Source: Caulobacter sp. S45 (GTDB lineage Bacteria > Pseudomonadota > Alphaproteobacteria > Caulobacterales > Caulobacteraceae). From it: DNA of 64,000 nucleotides. This document shows, piece by piece, positions 1-9,096 of this stretch. How positions within the stretch are numbered: the stretch's first letter is position 1; every line of letters starts with the position of its first letter. The DNA lies in NCBI RefSeq assembly GCF_009765965.1, contig NZ_LMUL01000014.1, positions 1,102,337 to 1,166,336 on the forward strand. The letters are read 5' to 3'. The translations under genes and the position numbers were made by a program. Below the pieces are notes generated by a model, which was not told the origin of the DNA, ran no database searches, and saw only the letters and a list, made by a program, of their open reading frames with translations.

Positions 1-12
1 GGAATTCCTTTT

Positions 13-597
13 ATGCGCAAGCGTCTGTCGGCCGTATTCGTGTCGGTCGCCCTCGCAGGTGCGAGCCTTGCACCCGCCGCCCACGCCCAATCGTCCAGCC
101 TCCAGTGCGCCCAGTTCGCGCGGCTTTTCTCCGGCATCCAGATTTTCGGCGACGCGGCCAGCTGGTGGCGCCAGGCCATGGGCAAGTACGCCCGCGGCTT
201 CACCCCCGAGACCGGCTCGGTGCTGGTGTTCCGCGCCTCCGGCGTGATGGCCAAGGGCCATGTGGCGGTGGTCAGCCACGTGCTGACCGACCGGATCATC
301 CAGGTAACCCACGCCAACTGGTCGATGATCAACGGCCATCGCGGCCAGATCGAAAAGGACGTCACCGTGGTCGACGTCTCGCCGACCGGCGACTGGAGCC
401 AGGTGAAGGTCTGGTACGACCCCAACCACAACCTCGGCACCACCATCTATCCGACCTACGGCTTCGTCTATCGCGCCGCCCAGCAGGCCGCCAACGTGGC
501 CACCCGCATCGCCTCCGGCGCCGCCGCCTCGGCCAGCTCGGCCGCCGTCACCGACTCCTCGGCCGCCACCTCGCTGGGCCTGACCGGCGGGAACTGA
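13..597 (+). CDS. Secreted CHAP-domain protein
   Basis: A 194-residue exported protein. A signal peptide (basic start, hydrophobic core, cleavage near AHA-Q at residue 26) is followed by a CHAP amidase/peptidase fold: Cys32 in QCAQFAR is the expected nucleophile and His83 in GHVAVVSH the second catalytic residue, with HANW at 100-103. This family cleaves peptidoglycan peptide or amide bonds in the periplasm, so a cell-wall remodelling role is likely but the substrate is not readable. The tail after residue 155 is Ala/Ser rich and probably disordered. It is convergent with a peptidoglycan glycosyltransferase gene. Only 12 bases precede the ATG here, so the promoter is outside the window. Confidence 0.85.
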   Translation: MRKRLSAVFVSVALAGASLAPAAHAQSSSLQCAQFARLFSGIQIFGDAASWWRQAMGKYARGFTPETGSVLVFRASGVMAKGHVAVVSHVLTDRIIQVTHANWSMINGHRGQIEKDVTVVDVSPTGDWSQVKVWYDPNHNLGTTIYPTYGFVYRAAQQAANVATRIASGAAASASSAAVTDSSAATSLGLTGGN

Positions 598-616
598 GCC
601 TGACTCAAATTCTGAT

Positions 617-745
617 CCGCTCATCCCGGCGAATGCCGGGACCCAGATCATAGGGCGCGGCTTCAGATTTTGAGGTTCTGCCACAGATCGTCCCCATCAC
701 GTGCAGCGATACGATCTGGGTCCCGGCATTCGCCGGGATGAGCGG
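617..745. repeat. 33-bp perfect inverted repeat (family A)
   Basis: The arms at 617-649 and 713-745 are exact reverse complements over 33 bases, separated by 63 bases. Each arm also contains its own short palindrome (CCCGGCGAATGCCGGG). The element fills the gap between two convergent genes. A single compact copy of the same core is at 25482-25512. Confidence 0.9.
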
Positions 746-826
746 TTAAGAAGTCGATCCGCCTCTTAGCGTGCCAGAAGGCTGCAAGGGCAGCCCGAAG
801 CCTTCAAGGCGCGTCCGCCGCCCCCT

Positions 827-1660
827 TTACCCACCCCCAAGCGCACACCCCGCCATATCGTCCGCACGCACGGTCTCGGCGCCCGCGCCGATGCGGCGGC
901 TGCGGCGCAGGACGTAGCGGCCGGGCCGCACCGCCTTCCACTTCAGCGGGTCGGGCAGGATGGCGGCCAGGCGCGAGGCCTCCAGCGGGGTGATGGCCTC
1001 GGCCCCGTGATGGAAATAGCGCTGGGCGGCGGCGTCGGCGCCATAGACGCCAGGGCCCCACTCCACCACGTTCAGGTACACCTCCAGGATGCGCCGCTTG
1101 CCCCACAGGGTCTCGATCAGCACCGTGAAATAGGCCTCCAGCCCCTTGCGCACGTAAGAGCGCTGGGGCCAGAGGAAGACGTTCTTGGCGGTCTGCTGGC
1201 TGATGGTCGAGCCGCCGCGGATACGGCCGGGATCGCGCGCATTGTGCGCCGCCGCCTTCTGCATCGCCGCGATGTCGAAGCCGTGGTGGGTGCAGAACCC
1301 CGCGTCTTCCGCCGCGATCACCGAGCGCGCCAGCGTAGGCGAGATGCGCGACAGCGGCCGCCAGGCCTTGTGCAGCCCCTGCCCCTCGGCCAGCCGCTGG
1401 ACCATCAGCAAAGTGATCGGGGGCGGGATGAAGCGATAGGCCAGGGTCACGACGATCGGTCCCAGCAGCAGCACCGCCAGGGCGATGGCCGCCCAGCGGC
1501 CCCAGCGTCGGGGCGGTCGTGCGCCGCGTCCGGGACGCGAGGACTTCAGGCCGCCTTTGGGCCGCCAGGTCCGGGGTTTCGAAGGCTTGGGCGCGCGCGG
1601 GCCGCCGCCGGGCCGGGCGGGCGATCGCCGCACCTTGTTGATGCGCGGAGACGCCGCCAC
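827..1660 (-). CDS. mtgA: Monofunctional biosynthetic peptidoglycan transglycosylase
   Basis: GT51 enzyme that polymerises lipid II into glycan strands on the periplasmic side of the inner membrane. With the GTG at 1660, one membrane helix lies at about residues 56-78; the GT51 motifs follow: the catalytic Glu118 in [26 protein letters not shown] at 149-160 and [14 protein letters not shown] at about 189-202. There is no penicillin-binding domain, hence monofunctional. The GTG at 1660 is preferred because GCGAGG lies 7 bases before it; an in-frame GTG at 1690 would add 10 residues. The first 55 residues are Arg/Pro rich and longer than usual for MtgA. It is divergent from the SDR gene. Confidence 0.93.
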   Translation of the reverse strand: MAASPRINKVRRSPARPGGGPRAPKPSKPRTWRPKGGLKSSRPGRGARPPRRWGRWAAIALAVLLLGPIVVTLAYRFIPPPITLLMVQRLAEGQGLHKAWRPLSRISPTLARSVIAAEDAGFCTHHGFDIAAMQKAAAHNARDPGRIRGGSTISQQTAKNVFLWPQRSYVRKGLEAYFTVLIETLWGKRRILEVYLNVVEWGPGVYGADAAAQRYFHHGAEAITPLEASRLAAILPDPLKWKAVRPGRYVLRRSRRIGAGAETVRADDMAGCALGGG

Positions 1661-1791
1661 CCGAATACCTCGCTCGCACCACTCGCCCACCGTGGTAGCC
1701 AGCAGCCAAGGTCGAGGTCAACTGCGACTCCGCTGCGCGGAACCCCGCTTCGCACGCCCCCGTTGATCCTCAACATCCCAAGGAGCCCGCC

Positions 1792-2868
1792 ATGCGCCCC
1801 ACCCTCAAGCCCGTGTCGGCCCAGACCATCGTCATCACCGGCGCCACCTCGGGCCTGGGCCTGGCGACCGCGCGGCTGGCGGCCGGGCGCGGGGCCAAGC
1901 TGCTGCTCACCGCGCGCAACGAACAGGCCCTGCGCGCCCTGTGCGAGGAACTGCACGCACGCGGCGGGGTCGCCGCCTACGAGCCCGCCGACGTGGCCGA
2001 CGAGGCCCAGATGCGCGCGGTCGCGGCCAAGGCCGACAGCCTGTACGGCGGCTTCGACACCTGGATCAACAATGCGGGCGTGGGCATCTACGGCAAGCTG
2101 GAGGAGACGCCGCTGGAGGACCAGCGCCGCCTGTTCGAGACCAACTACTGGGGCGTGGTCAACGGCTCGCTGGTCGCCGCCGAGCACCTGAAGGCGCGGG
2201 CCGGCGGCGGGGCGATCATCAATGTCGGCTCTGTGCTGTCGGACTTCGCCATCCCGATCCAGGGCGCCTATTCGGCCTCCAAGCACGCGGTGAAGGGCTT
2301 CACCAATGCGCTCCGGATGGAACTGTCCAGGGACGCGCCCCAGATCGTCGTCACCCTGATCAAGCCCGGCGCGCTGGACACCCCCTATCGCGAGCACGCC
2401 CGCAATTATCTGGGCGCACCGACCAAGAACCCGCCGCCGGTCTACGCCGCGCCTATCGCCGCCGAGGCTATCCTCTACGCCGCGGCCACCCCAACGCGGG
2501 AGATCACCGTGGGCGGGGCCGGCTGGGCGCTGGCGGTGCTGGGACTGGTCGCACCGGCCCTGACCGAGCCGATGCTGGCCTGGGCGATCCCCTTGCTCAG
2601 CCGCGGCGGCGAGGAAAGCGCGGCGGTGGGCGGCGACGCCCTGTACAAGGCCGGCCGTGGCCTGCGCGAACGGGTCCCCTACTTCGCCGTGCGCCAGACC
2701 AGCCTGTTCACCACCGCCCAGATGAAGCCCCAGACCACCGCCGCCGTCCTGTTCGCAGCCGGCGCAGCGGTGGCCATGACCTTCGCGGCCTACGACGCGC
2801 TACGCCTGCATCGGGTGCGGCGCGATACGCGCAAGAAGGTGCGCGCGGAGATCAAGGCCAAAGGCTGA
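1792..2868 (+). CDS. SDR family oxidoreductase with C-terminal membrane segment
   Basis: Short-chain dehydrogenase/reductase of 358 residues, longer than the classical 250. Visible SDR motifs: cofactor loop TGATSGLG at 16-23, NNAG at 93-96, and the catalytic Ser147, Tyr160 and Lys164 (YSASK). The C-terminal third is an extension with a hydrophobic stretch at about 312-332 followed by a very basic tail, suggesting membrane attachment. AAGGAG lies 6 bases before the ATG. The substrate cannot be told; SDRs of this long type usually act on lipid or quinone-like substrates, which is only a family tendency. The next gene follows after 39 bases and may be co-transcribed. Confidence 0.87.
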   Translation: MRPTLKPVSAQTIVITGATSGLGLATARLAAGRGAKLLLTARNEQALRALCEELHARGGVAAYEPADVADEAQMRAVAAKADSLYGGFDTWINNAGVGIYGKLEETPLEDQRRLFETNYWGVVNGSLVAAEHLKARAGGGAIINVGSVLSDFAIPIQGAYSASKHAVKGFTNALRMELSRDAPQIVVTLIKPGALDTPYREHARNYLGAPTKNPPPVYAAPIAAEAILYAAATPTREITVGGAGWALAVLGLVAPALTEPMLAWAIPLLSRGGEESAAVGGDALYKAGRGLRERVPYFAVRQTSLFTTAQMKPQTTAAVLFAAGAAVAMTFAAYDALRLHRVRRDTRKKVRAEIKAKG

Positions 2869-2907
2869 GGCTTTGCGTCGACAGGGCGGCCCGGTAATGA
2901 CCGCCGG

Positions 2908-3831
2908 ATGACCCAACCCGCCTTCTACCTGCACCACCCGACCAATGCGGACGCCTGGGCGGCGGCCGTGCGCCGGCTCGCACCCGGGCTGGAGCTGCGG
3001 GTCTGGCCGGAACCGCCGCCGCAGGATGGGGCAGTCTATGCGCTGGTCTGGCGGCCGCCCGTGGGGTTCTTCGACTCCATTCCGAACCTTAAGGGCGTGT
3101 TCGCCCTGGGCGCGGGGGTGGACGACCTGGCGGCGCGGACGGACCTGCCGCACAACGTCCCGCTGATCCGCCTGACCGACGCCGGCATGGCGCAGCAGAT
3201 GGTCGAGTACGTGCTGTTCGGCGTGCTGCGCTTCCAGCGCGACTTCGACGCCTATGCGGCCCAGCAGGCCGAGGCGCTGTGGCGGGCGCAGTCGCCCCGG
3301 TCGGCGTCCGAGGTGCGGGTGACGGTGATGGGCCTGGGCGAGCTCGGCGGCGCGGTGGCCAGGGCCCTGGCGGCGTTCGGCTACACGGTGACGGGCTGGT
3401 CGCGCTCGCCGCGCGAAATCGAGGGCGTAGATTGCATCCACGGCCTGGACGCCCTGGACGCGCATCTGCCCAAGACCGACGTGCTGGCCGCCGTGCTGCC
3501 GTCCACCCCGGCCACGCGGGGCCTGCTGGATGGGGCGCGGCTGGATCGGCTGGCCCAGGGCGCGGGCGTGATCAATGTCGGGCGCGGCGACCTGATCGAC
3601 ATCGAGGCCCTGTGCGCCCGGATCGACGCCGGCCGCCTGCGCGGCGCCCTGCTCGACGTCCTGCCCGCCGAACCGCTCCCGGCCGACAGTCCCGCCTGGC
3701 GGTGCAAGAGCGTCTTGCTAACGCCCCATGTCGCAGCGTCCACCCTGCCCGAGCCGGCGATCCGACAGATCCTGGTGAAGCTGGACGGCTTGCGCGCGGG
3801 ACAGCCGGTGAGTGGAGCGGTCGAACGCTAG
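2908..3831 (+). CDS. D-2-hydroxyacid dehydrogenase, GhrA-like (glyoxylate/hydroxypyruvate reductase)
   Basis: NAD(P)H-dependent 2-ketoacid reductase of 307 residues. The dinucleotide-binding loop is GLGELGGAV at 142-150 and the catalytic triad is recognisable as Arg226 (INVGRGD), Glu255 (LPAEPLP) and His274 (LTPHVAAST). Overall length and the segment after GAGVDDL match the GhrA branch, which reduces glyoxylate and hydroxypyruvate to glycolate and glycerate. The exact substrate is inferred from the family. A repeat pair directly follows the stop and may act as the transcript end. Confidence 0.87.
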   Translation: MTQPAFYLHHPTNADAWAAAVRRLAPGLELRVWPEPPPQDGAVYALVWRPPVGFFDSIPNLKGVFALGAGVDDLAARTDLPHNVPLIRLTDAGMAQQMVEYVLFGVLRFQRDFDAYAAQQAEALWRAQSPRSASEVRVTVMGLGELGGAVARALAAFGYTVTGWSRSPREIEGVDCIHGLDALDAHLPKTDVLAAVLPSTPATRGLLDGARLDRLAQGAGVINVGRGDLIDIEALCARIDAGRLRGALLDVLPAEPLPADSPAWRCKSVLLTPHVAASTLPEPAIRQILVKLDGLRAGQPVSGAVER

Positions 3832-3862
3832 TGGTGTTGCGCGAGGGGCGGCGGCTCAGTCC

Positions 3863-3991
3863 TGCGTGCTTCGAGACGCGGCTCCCGCCGCTCCTCAGCA
3901 TGACGCATCTGGGTGTGCGCTGACGAGAATCTTCCTGAAACTACAACCCTCGTCATGCTGAGGAGCCCCGCAGGGGCGTCTCGAAGCACGC
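3863..3991. repeat. Family B repeat pair (inverted)
   Basis: The left unit starts TGCGTGCTTCGAGACGC and ends in CTCCTCAGCATGACG; the right unit at about 3951-3991 is its reverse complement, running CGTCATGCTGAGGAGC to TCTCGAAGCACGC. The right unit has an internal small hairpin (GCCCCGCAGGGGC). It sits between the ends of two convergent genes. Five further copies lie at 6384, 24778, 28841, 47277 and 61588. Confidence 0.9.
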
Positions 3992-3998
3992 GCGACGC

Positions 3999-4379
3999 CT
4001 ACCGCCCGCCGGCCCCGTTCTGCCAGAAGGCGGCGAGGAGGTGGGGCATGAGGATGGGCATGGTCAGCACCACCAGGATGCCGACGAGCATGATCGCCAG
4101 CAGAATGGCGATCCCCCGCCGGCGCCTCAGTTCCAGCACCTCGCCGCCGCTGGCGAGCTGGCCGTAGCAGGTGGGGCAGACGGCGTGGTGGTGGTCGCGA
4201 TGCTCGTAGCGGAAACCGCCGGCCTCGTCGGCGGGCATTTTCAGCCGCCGCCGCTCCGACCAGAGCAGCATGGTGTGGGCGTCGACCAGCTTGCCGCAGC
4301 GGCCGCAGGGGGCCGGAGGCTCGGACCGGTCGGCGTGCAGCGCGCCGGGGTGCAGGGGATTCGCCCGATCCTTCAGCAT
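3999..4379 (-). CDS. Small membrane protein with two CxxC knuckles
   Basis: A 126-residue protein. The start at 4379 is chosen because AGAGGA lies just upstream on the minus strand; reading further upstream gives only low-complexity sequence. The N-terminal half carries two cysteine pairs, CGRC and CPTC about 40 residues apart, with several His between them, which resembles a zinc-ribbon. The C-terminal half has one strongly hydrophobic helix (about residues 90-112) followed by a short tail. I do not recognise the family. A cytoplasmic zinc-binding head on a single membrane anchor is the simplest reading. It is divergent from aspS. Confidence 0.7.
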   Translation of the reverse strand: MLKDRANPLHPGALHADRSEPPAPCGRCGKLVDAHTMLLWSERRRLKMPADEAGGFRYEHRDHHHAVCPTCYGQLASGGEVLELRRRRGIAILLAIMLVGILVVLTMPILMPHLLAAFWQNGAGGR

Positions 4380-4590
4380 CGCGGGTCCTCTGAAAGTGGA
4401 CAGTGTAGCAGATCGCGCGCCGTCCGGTGACACAGGAACGCATCTTTTACCGAAAGGCTTCACCGCCGATGCGTCGCTCTCGCGCAAACCGACCGCTGGC
4501 CCCGTCGCCTTGACAAGGCGGCGCGCGCATGGCCCTTCCGGCCCTCCCGTTTCGCTGAAGAAGACCGCGCGCCCTGCGTGCGGAAACGCC

Positions 4591-6372
4591 ATGCACGCCT
4601 ATCGATCCGACACCTGCGGCGCGCTGCGCGCCTCCGACGTGGGCCGCAAGGTCCGGCTGTCCGGCTGGGTCCATCGCAAGCGCGACCATGGCGGGCTGAT
4701 GTTCATCGACCTGCGCGACCATTACGGCGTCACCCAGCTGGTGCTGTCGCCGACCACGCCGGGCTTCTCCATCGCCGAGCGGACCCGCGCCGAGAGCGTG
4801 ATCCGCATCGACGGCGAGGTGCTGGCGCGCTCCGACGAGGCGGTGAACCCCAACCTGCCCACCGGCGCGATCGAGATCCGGGTGCAGGACCTGGAGCTGC
4901 TGTCCGAAGCCGCCGAGCTGCCGGTGCCGGTGTTCGGCGAGCCGGACTATCCCGAAGAGCTGCGGCTGAAGTACCGCTACCTCGACCTGCGCCGCGACAC
5001 GCTGCATCGCAACATCGTGCTGCGCTCCCAGGTGATCGCCAGCCTGCGCCGGCGGATGATCGACCAGGGCTTCATGGAGTTCCAGACCCCGATCCTGACG
5101 GCCTCCTCGCCGGAAGGCGCGCGCGACTACCTGGTGCCGTCGCGCCTTTATCCGGGCCAGTTCTATGCCCTGCCCCAGGCGCCCCAGCAGTTCAAGCAGC
5201 TGCTGATGGTGTCGGGCTTCGACCGTTACTTCCAGATCGCGCCCTGCTTCCGCGACGAAGCGGCGCGCGCCGACCGTTCGCCCGGCGAGTTCTACCAGCT
5301 CGATATGGAGATGAGCTTCGTCACCCAGGACGACGTGTTCGCCGCCATCGAGCCGGTGATGCGCGGCGTGTTCGAGGAGTTCGGCGGCGAGCGGCCGGTG
5401 ACCAGCGGCGCCTTCCCCCACATCCCGTTCCGCGAGGCTGTGCGCAAGTACGGCTCCGACAAGCCCGACCTGCGCAACCCGATCGAGATGCGGGCGGTGT
5501 CGGAGCACTTCCGCGGCGGCGGCTTCGGCGTGTTCGCCCGTATCCTGGACAACCCCAAGGCCGAGATCTGGGCCATCCCGGCGCCGGGCGGCGGATCGCG
5601 CGCCTTCTGCGACCGGATGAACGACTGGGCCAAGGGCGAGGGCCAGCCGGGCCTGGCCTACATCTTCTGGCGCGAGGGCGAGGACGGCGGCGCGGGTCCG
5701 GTGGCCAAGAACCTGGGTCCCGAGCGGGTCGAGGCGATGCGCGCGCAACTGGGCCTGAAGACCGGCGACGCAGTCTTCTTCGCCGCCGGCGAGCCGGACG
5801 CCTTCTACAAGTTCGCGGGCCTGGCGCGCACCAAGGTCGGGACCGACCTGAACCTGGTGGACGAGAACCAGTTCAAGTTCTGCTGGATCGTCGACTTCCC
5901 GATGTACGAGTGGAACGAGGACGAGAAGAAGGTCGACTTCTCGCACAATCCCTTCTCGATGCCCCAGGGCGAGCTGGAGGCGCTGAACGGCAAGGACCCG
6001 CTGGATATCCTGGCCTACCAGTACGACATCGTCTGCAACGGCGTGGAGCTGTCGTCCGGCGCGATCCGGAACCACAAGCCCGAGATCATGCTGCGCGCCT
6101 TCGAGATCGCCGGCTATGCGGCGTCGGAGGTCGAGGCGCGGTTCGGCGGCATGCTGAACGCCTTCCGCTATGGCGCCCCGCCCCACGGCGGCATTGCGCC
6201 GGGGGTGGACCGCATCGTCATGCTGCTGGCGGGCGCGTCGAGCATCCGCGAGGTGATCGCCTTCCCGCTGAACCAGCAGGCGCAGGACCTGATGATGCAG
6301 GCGCCCTCGCCGGTCAGCGACCAGCAGATGAAGGACCTGCACATCCGCGTGGTCGCGCCGATCAAGATCTAG
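4591..6372 (+). CDS. aspS: Aspartyl-tRNA synthetase, probably non-discriminating (Asp/Asn)
   Basis: Class IIb synthetase of 593 residues charging tRNA-Asp. An N-terminal OB-fold anticodon domain (about 1-105) is followed by the catalytic core with motif 2 FRDEA at 220-224, the bacterial GAD insertion in the middle, and motif 3 near the end ([12 protein letters not shown]). The ATG at 4591 starts the conserved MHAYRSD sequence; the frame stays open upstream to 4270 but that stretch is unlike any AspRS. The anticodon-domain segment reads RDHGG, the form found in non-discriminating enzymes, instead of the E. coli RDLGS form. This fits a genome that makes Asn-tRNA by GatCAB transamidation. Confidence 0.97.
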   Translation: MHAYRSDTCGALRASDVGRKVRLSGWVHRKRDHGGLMFIDLRDHYGVTQLVLSPTTPGFSIAERTRAESVIRIDGEVLARSDEAVNPNLPTGAIEIRVQDLELLSEAAELPVPVFGEPDYPEELRLKYRYLDLRRDTLHRNIVLRSQVIASLRRRMIDQGFMEFQTPILTASSPEGARDYLVPSRLYPGQFYALPQAPQQFKQLLMVSGFDRYFQIAPCFRDEAARADRSPGEFYQLDMEMSFVTQDDVFAAIEPVMRGVFEEFGGERPVTSGAFPHIPFREAVRKYGSDKPDLRNPIEMRAVSEHFRGGGFGVFARILDNPKAEIWAIPAPGGGSRAFCDRMNDWAKGEGQPGLAYIFWREGEDGGAGPVAKNLGPERVEAMRAQLGLKTGDAVFFAAGEPDAFYKFAGLARTKVGTDLNLVDENQFKFCWIVDFPMYEWNEDEKKVDFSHNPFSMPQGELEALNGKDPLDILAYQYDIVCNGVELSSGAIRNHKPEIMLRAFEIAGYAASEVEARFGGMLNAFRYGAPPHGGIAPGVDRIVMLLAGASSIREVIAFPLNQQAQDLMMQAPSPVSDQQMKDLHIRVVAPIKI

Positions 6373-6383
6373 CGCAAGCGTGC

Positions 6384-6482
6384 TGCGTCCTTCGAGACGC
6401 CCCTGCGGGGCTCCTCAGGATGACCACGGGAGTGGTTTCCGCCAACCTTCGTCATGCTGAGGAGCGCGTCTCGAAGCACGCA
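6384..6482. repeat. Family B repeat pair (inverted)
   Basis: Left unit TGCGTCCTTCGAGACGC to CTCCTCAGGATGACC, with GCCCCTGCGGGGC hairpin inside; right unit at about 6450-6482 is a shorter inverted copy ending TCTCGAAGCACGCA. It lies between the convergent ends of aspS and the GreA-like gene. Confidence 0.88.
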
Positions 6483-6507
6483 GCCGGGGTCAAGGCGGCC
6501 CTGGTCC

Positions 6508-6990
6508 TCAACAGGCGATGGCGGTGATCTCGACCTCGGTGCCGGCCAGCGTTCCCAACTCGCCCACCGCCTTGCCCAGCAGGGCGCGGGCGAGCGGGGA
6601 GAGGTAGGAGACGCTGCCGTGCGCCGGATCGGCCTCGTCCTCGCCGACGATGCGGAAACGCTGGGTGCGGCCGTCCTCGCGCTCGAAGGTGACGCTGCAC
6701 CCGAACGCGACGCGATCGCCCTCCGCCGGCGGCTCCACCAGCTGGGCCGAGGCGCGCCGAGCCCCATAATAGCGCAGGTCTCGCGTGGCCCGCGCCATGG
6801 CGGTGCGATCCGCCTTGACCTCGCCGCCGGCCTGGGCGGCGGCATAGGCTGCGCGTGCGCTCGCAAGCGCCGCCTCAAGCTGAACTAGCCCCCCGGGCGT
6901 GACCAGGTTGGGATGCGGGGAGATCGGCCGATCGGGAAGATCGGCGGCGGCCGCCTCGCTGTCTTCTTCGCGGGTGAAGGCGACGCTCAT
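6508..6990 (-). CDS. GreA/GreB-family transcription factor
   Basis: A 160-residue protein with the Gre architecture: N-terminal helical region (about 30-75, containing LVTPGGLVQLEAAL) and a C-terminal FKBP-like domain (about 90-160, with GDRVAFGCSVTFERED and SPLARALLGKAVGELG). Canonical GreA/GreB bind the RNA polymerase secondary channel and stimulate cleavage of backtracked RNA. The N-terminal coiled coil here looks short and its tip lacks an obvious paired acidic motif, so it may be a Gre paralogue acting as a competitor or in nucleotide metabolism regulation. The gene is alone, between repeat B and the cold-shock gene. Confidence 0.82.
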   Translation of the reverse strand: MSVAFTREEDSEAAAADLPDRPISPHPNLVTPGGLVQLEAALASARAAYAAAQAGGEVKADRTAMARATRDLRYYGARRASAQLVEPPAEGDRVAFGCSVTFEREDGRTQRFRIVGEDEADPAHGSVSYLSPLARALLGKAVGELGTLAGTEVEITAIAC

Positions 6991-7081
6991 GGTCTAGGAC
7001 CAACCGCTCCCTTGTCTTGCAGGATGAGCGGGAGGCCAAATGCAGTCTCGCGACCCACCTGGCCTATGCGCCACCTATGCC

Positions 7082-7294
7082 TCAGCTCTCGGCTTTCCGC
7101 AGGTTCACAGCCGACGAGCGGTTGTTCCGGTCCTTCTCGAGGTCGTAGCTGATCCGGTCGCCCTCGTAGGGGTCGCCGTGACCAGCGGCTTCAACCGCGC
7201 TGACGTGCAGGAACACGTCGGTCCCGCCGTCCACCGGCGAGATGAATCCGAAACCCTTCTCGGGGTTGTACCATTTGACCGTCCCAGTCGGCAT
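7082..7294 (-). CDS. Cold-shock domain protein (CspA family)
   Basis: A 70-residue single cold-shock domain. RNP1 is KGFGFI and RNP2 DVFLHVS, both on the expected beta strands, after the usual start [10 protein letters not shown]. It binds single-stranded RNA/DNA and acts as an RNA chaperone. The ATG at 7294 is preceded by GGAGAT; an upstream in-frame start at 7372 would add an unconserved 26-residue leader. About 120 bases of upstream region up to the convergently placed pump gene could hold the long 5' leader typical of csp genes, but no motif is recognisable. Confidence 0.94.
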   Translation of the reverse strand: MPTGTVKWYNPEKGFGFISPVDGGTDVFLHVSAVEAAGHGDPYEGDRISYDLEKDRNNRSSAVNLRKAES

Positions 7295-7417
7295 GCAGGG
7301 TATCTCCATCTGAATTGAACGGCGCACTGTGCCGTTGGATATGAACGCGCGAAAGACCGCGGAGCCGCGCACCTAGCACGAATTCCTTGGCGGCGCGGAA
7401 CTCGCCTTAGTTTAGCT

Positions 7418-8881
7418 TCACTGCGCGGCCTGGGACAGGGGGTCTCGACGCCGGCCACGCACATGGCCGCTGACCTGGACGCCGTCCTCCGGGCGAAGCG
7501 TCAGGAAGCCGGGAAGGGCCAGCAGCGGGATCAGGCTCATGGCCAGGAACACCTCGTGGAAACGCGTCGGCGTGAGCAGGTGGGCGGGGCCGGCGAACAG
7601 CCCAAGCAGCGTCGCCGCCACCGAAACGCCGAAGCTGACGCTGAGCTGCTGGAGCACCCCGCCGAGGCTGGTCGCACCGCTGAGCTGCCCTCGCGGCAGG
7701 TCCGCGTAGGACAGACTGTTGGAGGCCATGAACTGGGTGGCCCGCACCATGCCGAACGCCAGCATATAGATGGCGAGGATCCAGTGCGGCGTATGGGGAC
7801 CGAACAGGGCGAATCCCGCCGTGACCATCGCCGCCAGGACGGCGCTGCCGATCAGCACCCGGTCGAAGCCGAACGTCGCCAGCAGGCGCCCGCAGACGGG
7901 GCGGATTCCCAATATCCCGATCGCGCTGACGAAGGTCAGCAGGCCTGAGTTGAAGGGGCTGAGGCCGAAACCGATCTGCAACATCAGCGGCAGCAGGAAG
8001 GGCGTGCCGTTCATCCCGATGCGACATAGCCCGCCCGCCAGCGTTCCGACGCTGAAGGCGCGGTTGCGGAACAGGGTGAGGTCGACCATCGGCGCCGCGA
8101 TCCGCCGGGCGTGGACCGCGAAGACCAGCAGCATCACCACCGCCCCGCCCAGGATCGCCGCCACCAGCAGAGGCGAGCCACCCCGCCCGACGCCTTCCAG
8201 GCCATACTGCAACAAGGCGACGCCTAGTCCGAACAGCACGAACCCTGGAACATCGAAGGGCTTCGGCGCCTCGCCCTCGCCATCCTCGATGAAGCGCAAG
8301 GCCAGGACCGTTCCCAGCAGGCCGAAGGGGATGTTGATGAAGAAGATCCACCGCCACGAGGCGTAGGTGGTCAGGAAGCCGCCCAGCACCGGCCCCACCA
8401 CCGGCCCGACGATGGCCGGCAAGGTCATATAGGTCATGGCCTTGACCAGCTGGTTGCGCGGGAAGCTGCGGATCAGGATCAGCCGGCCGACCGGTGTCAT
8501 CATCGCCCCGCCCAACCCTTGCAGCGCCCGGGTCGCGATCAGCATGGGCAGGTCGACCGCCAGGCCGCACAGCACCGAGCCGAGCGTGAAGGTCAAAAGC
8601 GCCAGGGCGAAAATCCGCCGCGCGCCGAAGCGATCGGCGAACCAGCCGCTGACCGGGATGAACACCGCCAGCGTCAGCACGTAGGTCGTCACCGCCAGGT
8701 TCATGGCCAGAGGCGTCGCCCGCAGCGTCTTGGCCATGGCCGGGATGGCGGTGGTGATGATGGTGGTGTCCAGCATCTCCATCAGGAAGCCGATCGCCAC
8801 GATCCCCGGGATCAGCAGGCGCAGGTTCGGGTTGCGCTCCACCGCGGTGAGCGGGGCGCCGGAGTCGGAGGGAGCGGCCAT
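7418..8881 (-). CDS. DHA2-family (14-TM) MFS drug exporter
   Basis: A 487-residue inner-membrane transporter of the EmrB/QacA group. It shows LDTTIITTAIP in helix 1, the loop 2-3 signature GWFADRFGARR, and the antiporter motif C GPVVGPVLGG in helix 5 followed by WRWIFFINIPFG, all typical of DHA2 proton-drug antiporters. No EmrA-type adaptor is adjacent. It is divergent from a tautomerase gene, and a perfect ATGTATATACAT palindrome lies between them, so a shared regulator is possible. Substrate unknown. Confidence 0.9.
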   Translation of the reverse strand: MAAPSDSGAPLTAVERNPNLRLLIPGIVAIGFLMEMLDTTIITTAIPAMAKTLRATPLAMNLAVTTYVLTLAVFIPVSGWFADRFGARRIFALALLTFTLGSVLCGLAVDLPMLIATRALQGLGGAMMTPVGRLILIRSFPRNQLVKAMTYMTLPAIVGPVVGPVLGGFLTTYASWRWIFFINIPFGLLGTVLALRFIEDGEGEAPKPFDVPGFVLFGLGVALLQYGLEGVGRGGSPLLVAAILGGAVVMLLVFAVHARRIAAPMVDLTLFRNRAFSVGTLAGGLCRIGMNGTPFLLPLMLQIGFGLSPFNSGLLTFVSAIGILGIRPVCGRLLATFGFDRVLIGSAVLAAMVTAGFALFGPHTPHWILAIYMLAFGMVRATQFMASNSLSYADLPRGQLSGATSLGGVLQQLSVSFGVSVAATLLGLFAGPAHLLTPTRFHEVFLAMSLIPLLALPGFLTLRPEDGVQVSGHVRGRRRDPLSQAAQ

Positions 8882-9038
8882 GTCGGCAAGGGACTACGCT
8901 TCCCGCCCCAGGCGGACAACCGTCGTGCGGCCTGAATGCGACGGAGCCTTGGCGGGCAACGCCGGCGGCGAGGCCAATGGCTTGTGGAGAGGAAGCGATC
9001 TCCTCGGCGTCGCCTGCGCCCCTCGCGGGGACATATCG

Positions 9039-9050
9039 ATGTATATACAT
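9039..9050. promoter_or_regulatory. Perfect 12-bp palindrome in the divergent MFS/tautomerase region
   Basis: ATGTATATACAT is fully self-complementary and AT-only apart from one G/C pair, in an otherwise GC-rich spacer. It lies 47 bases before the tautomerase start and 157 bases before the pump start. It could be an operator or a -10 region; no regulator gene is adjacent. Confidence 0.4.
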
Positions 9051-9096
9051 GAGGCTCAGGCATCGAAGCCTCGCCCCCAGGAAGAGGACACTCCCC

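Noticed and set aside
4270-4590. N-terminal extension of aspS by 107 residues
   Set aside because: The extra part overlaps the divergent membrane-protein promoter, is unlike any AspRS, and the conserved start is at 4591.
4447-6342. 631-residue open frame antisense to aspS
   Set aside because: aspS is a certain gene with complete motifs; the antisense frame shows only the shadow composition of GC-rich coding DNA.
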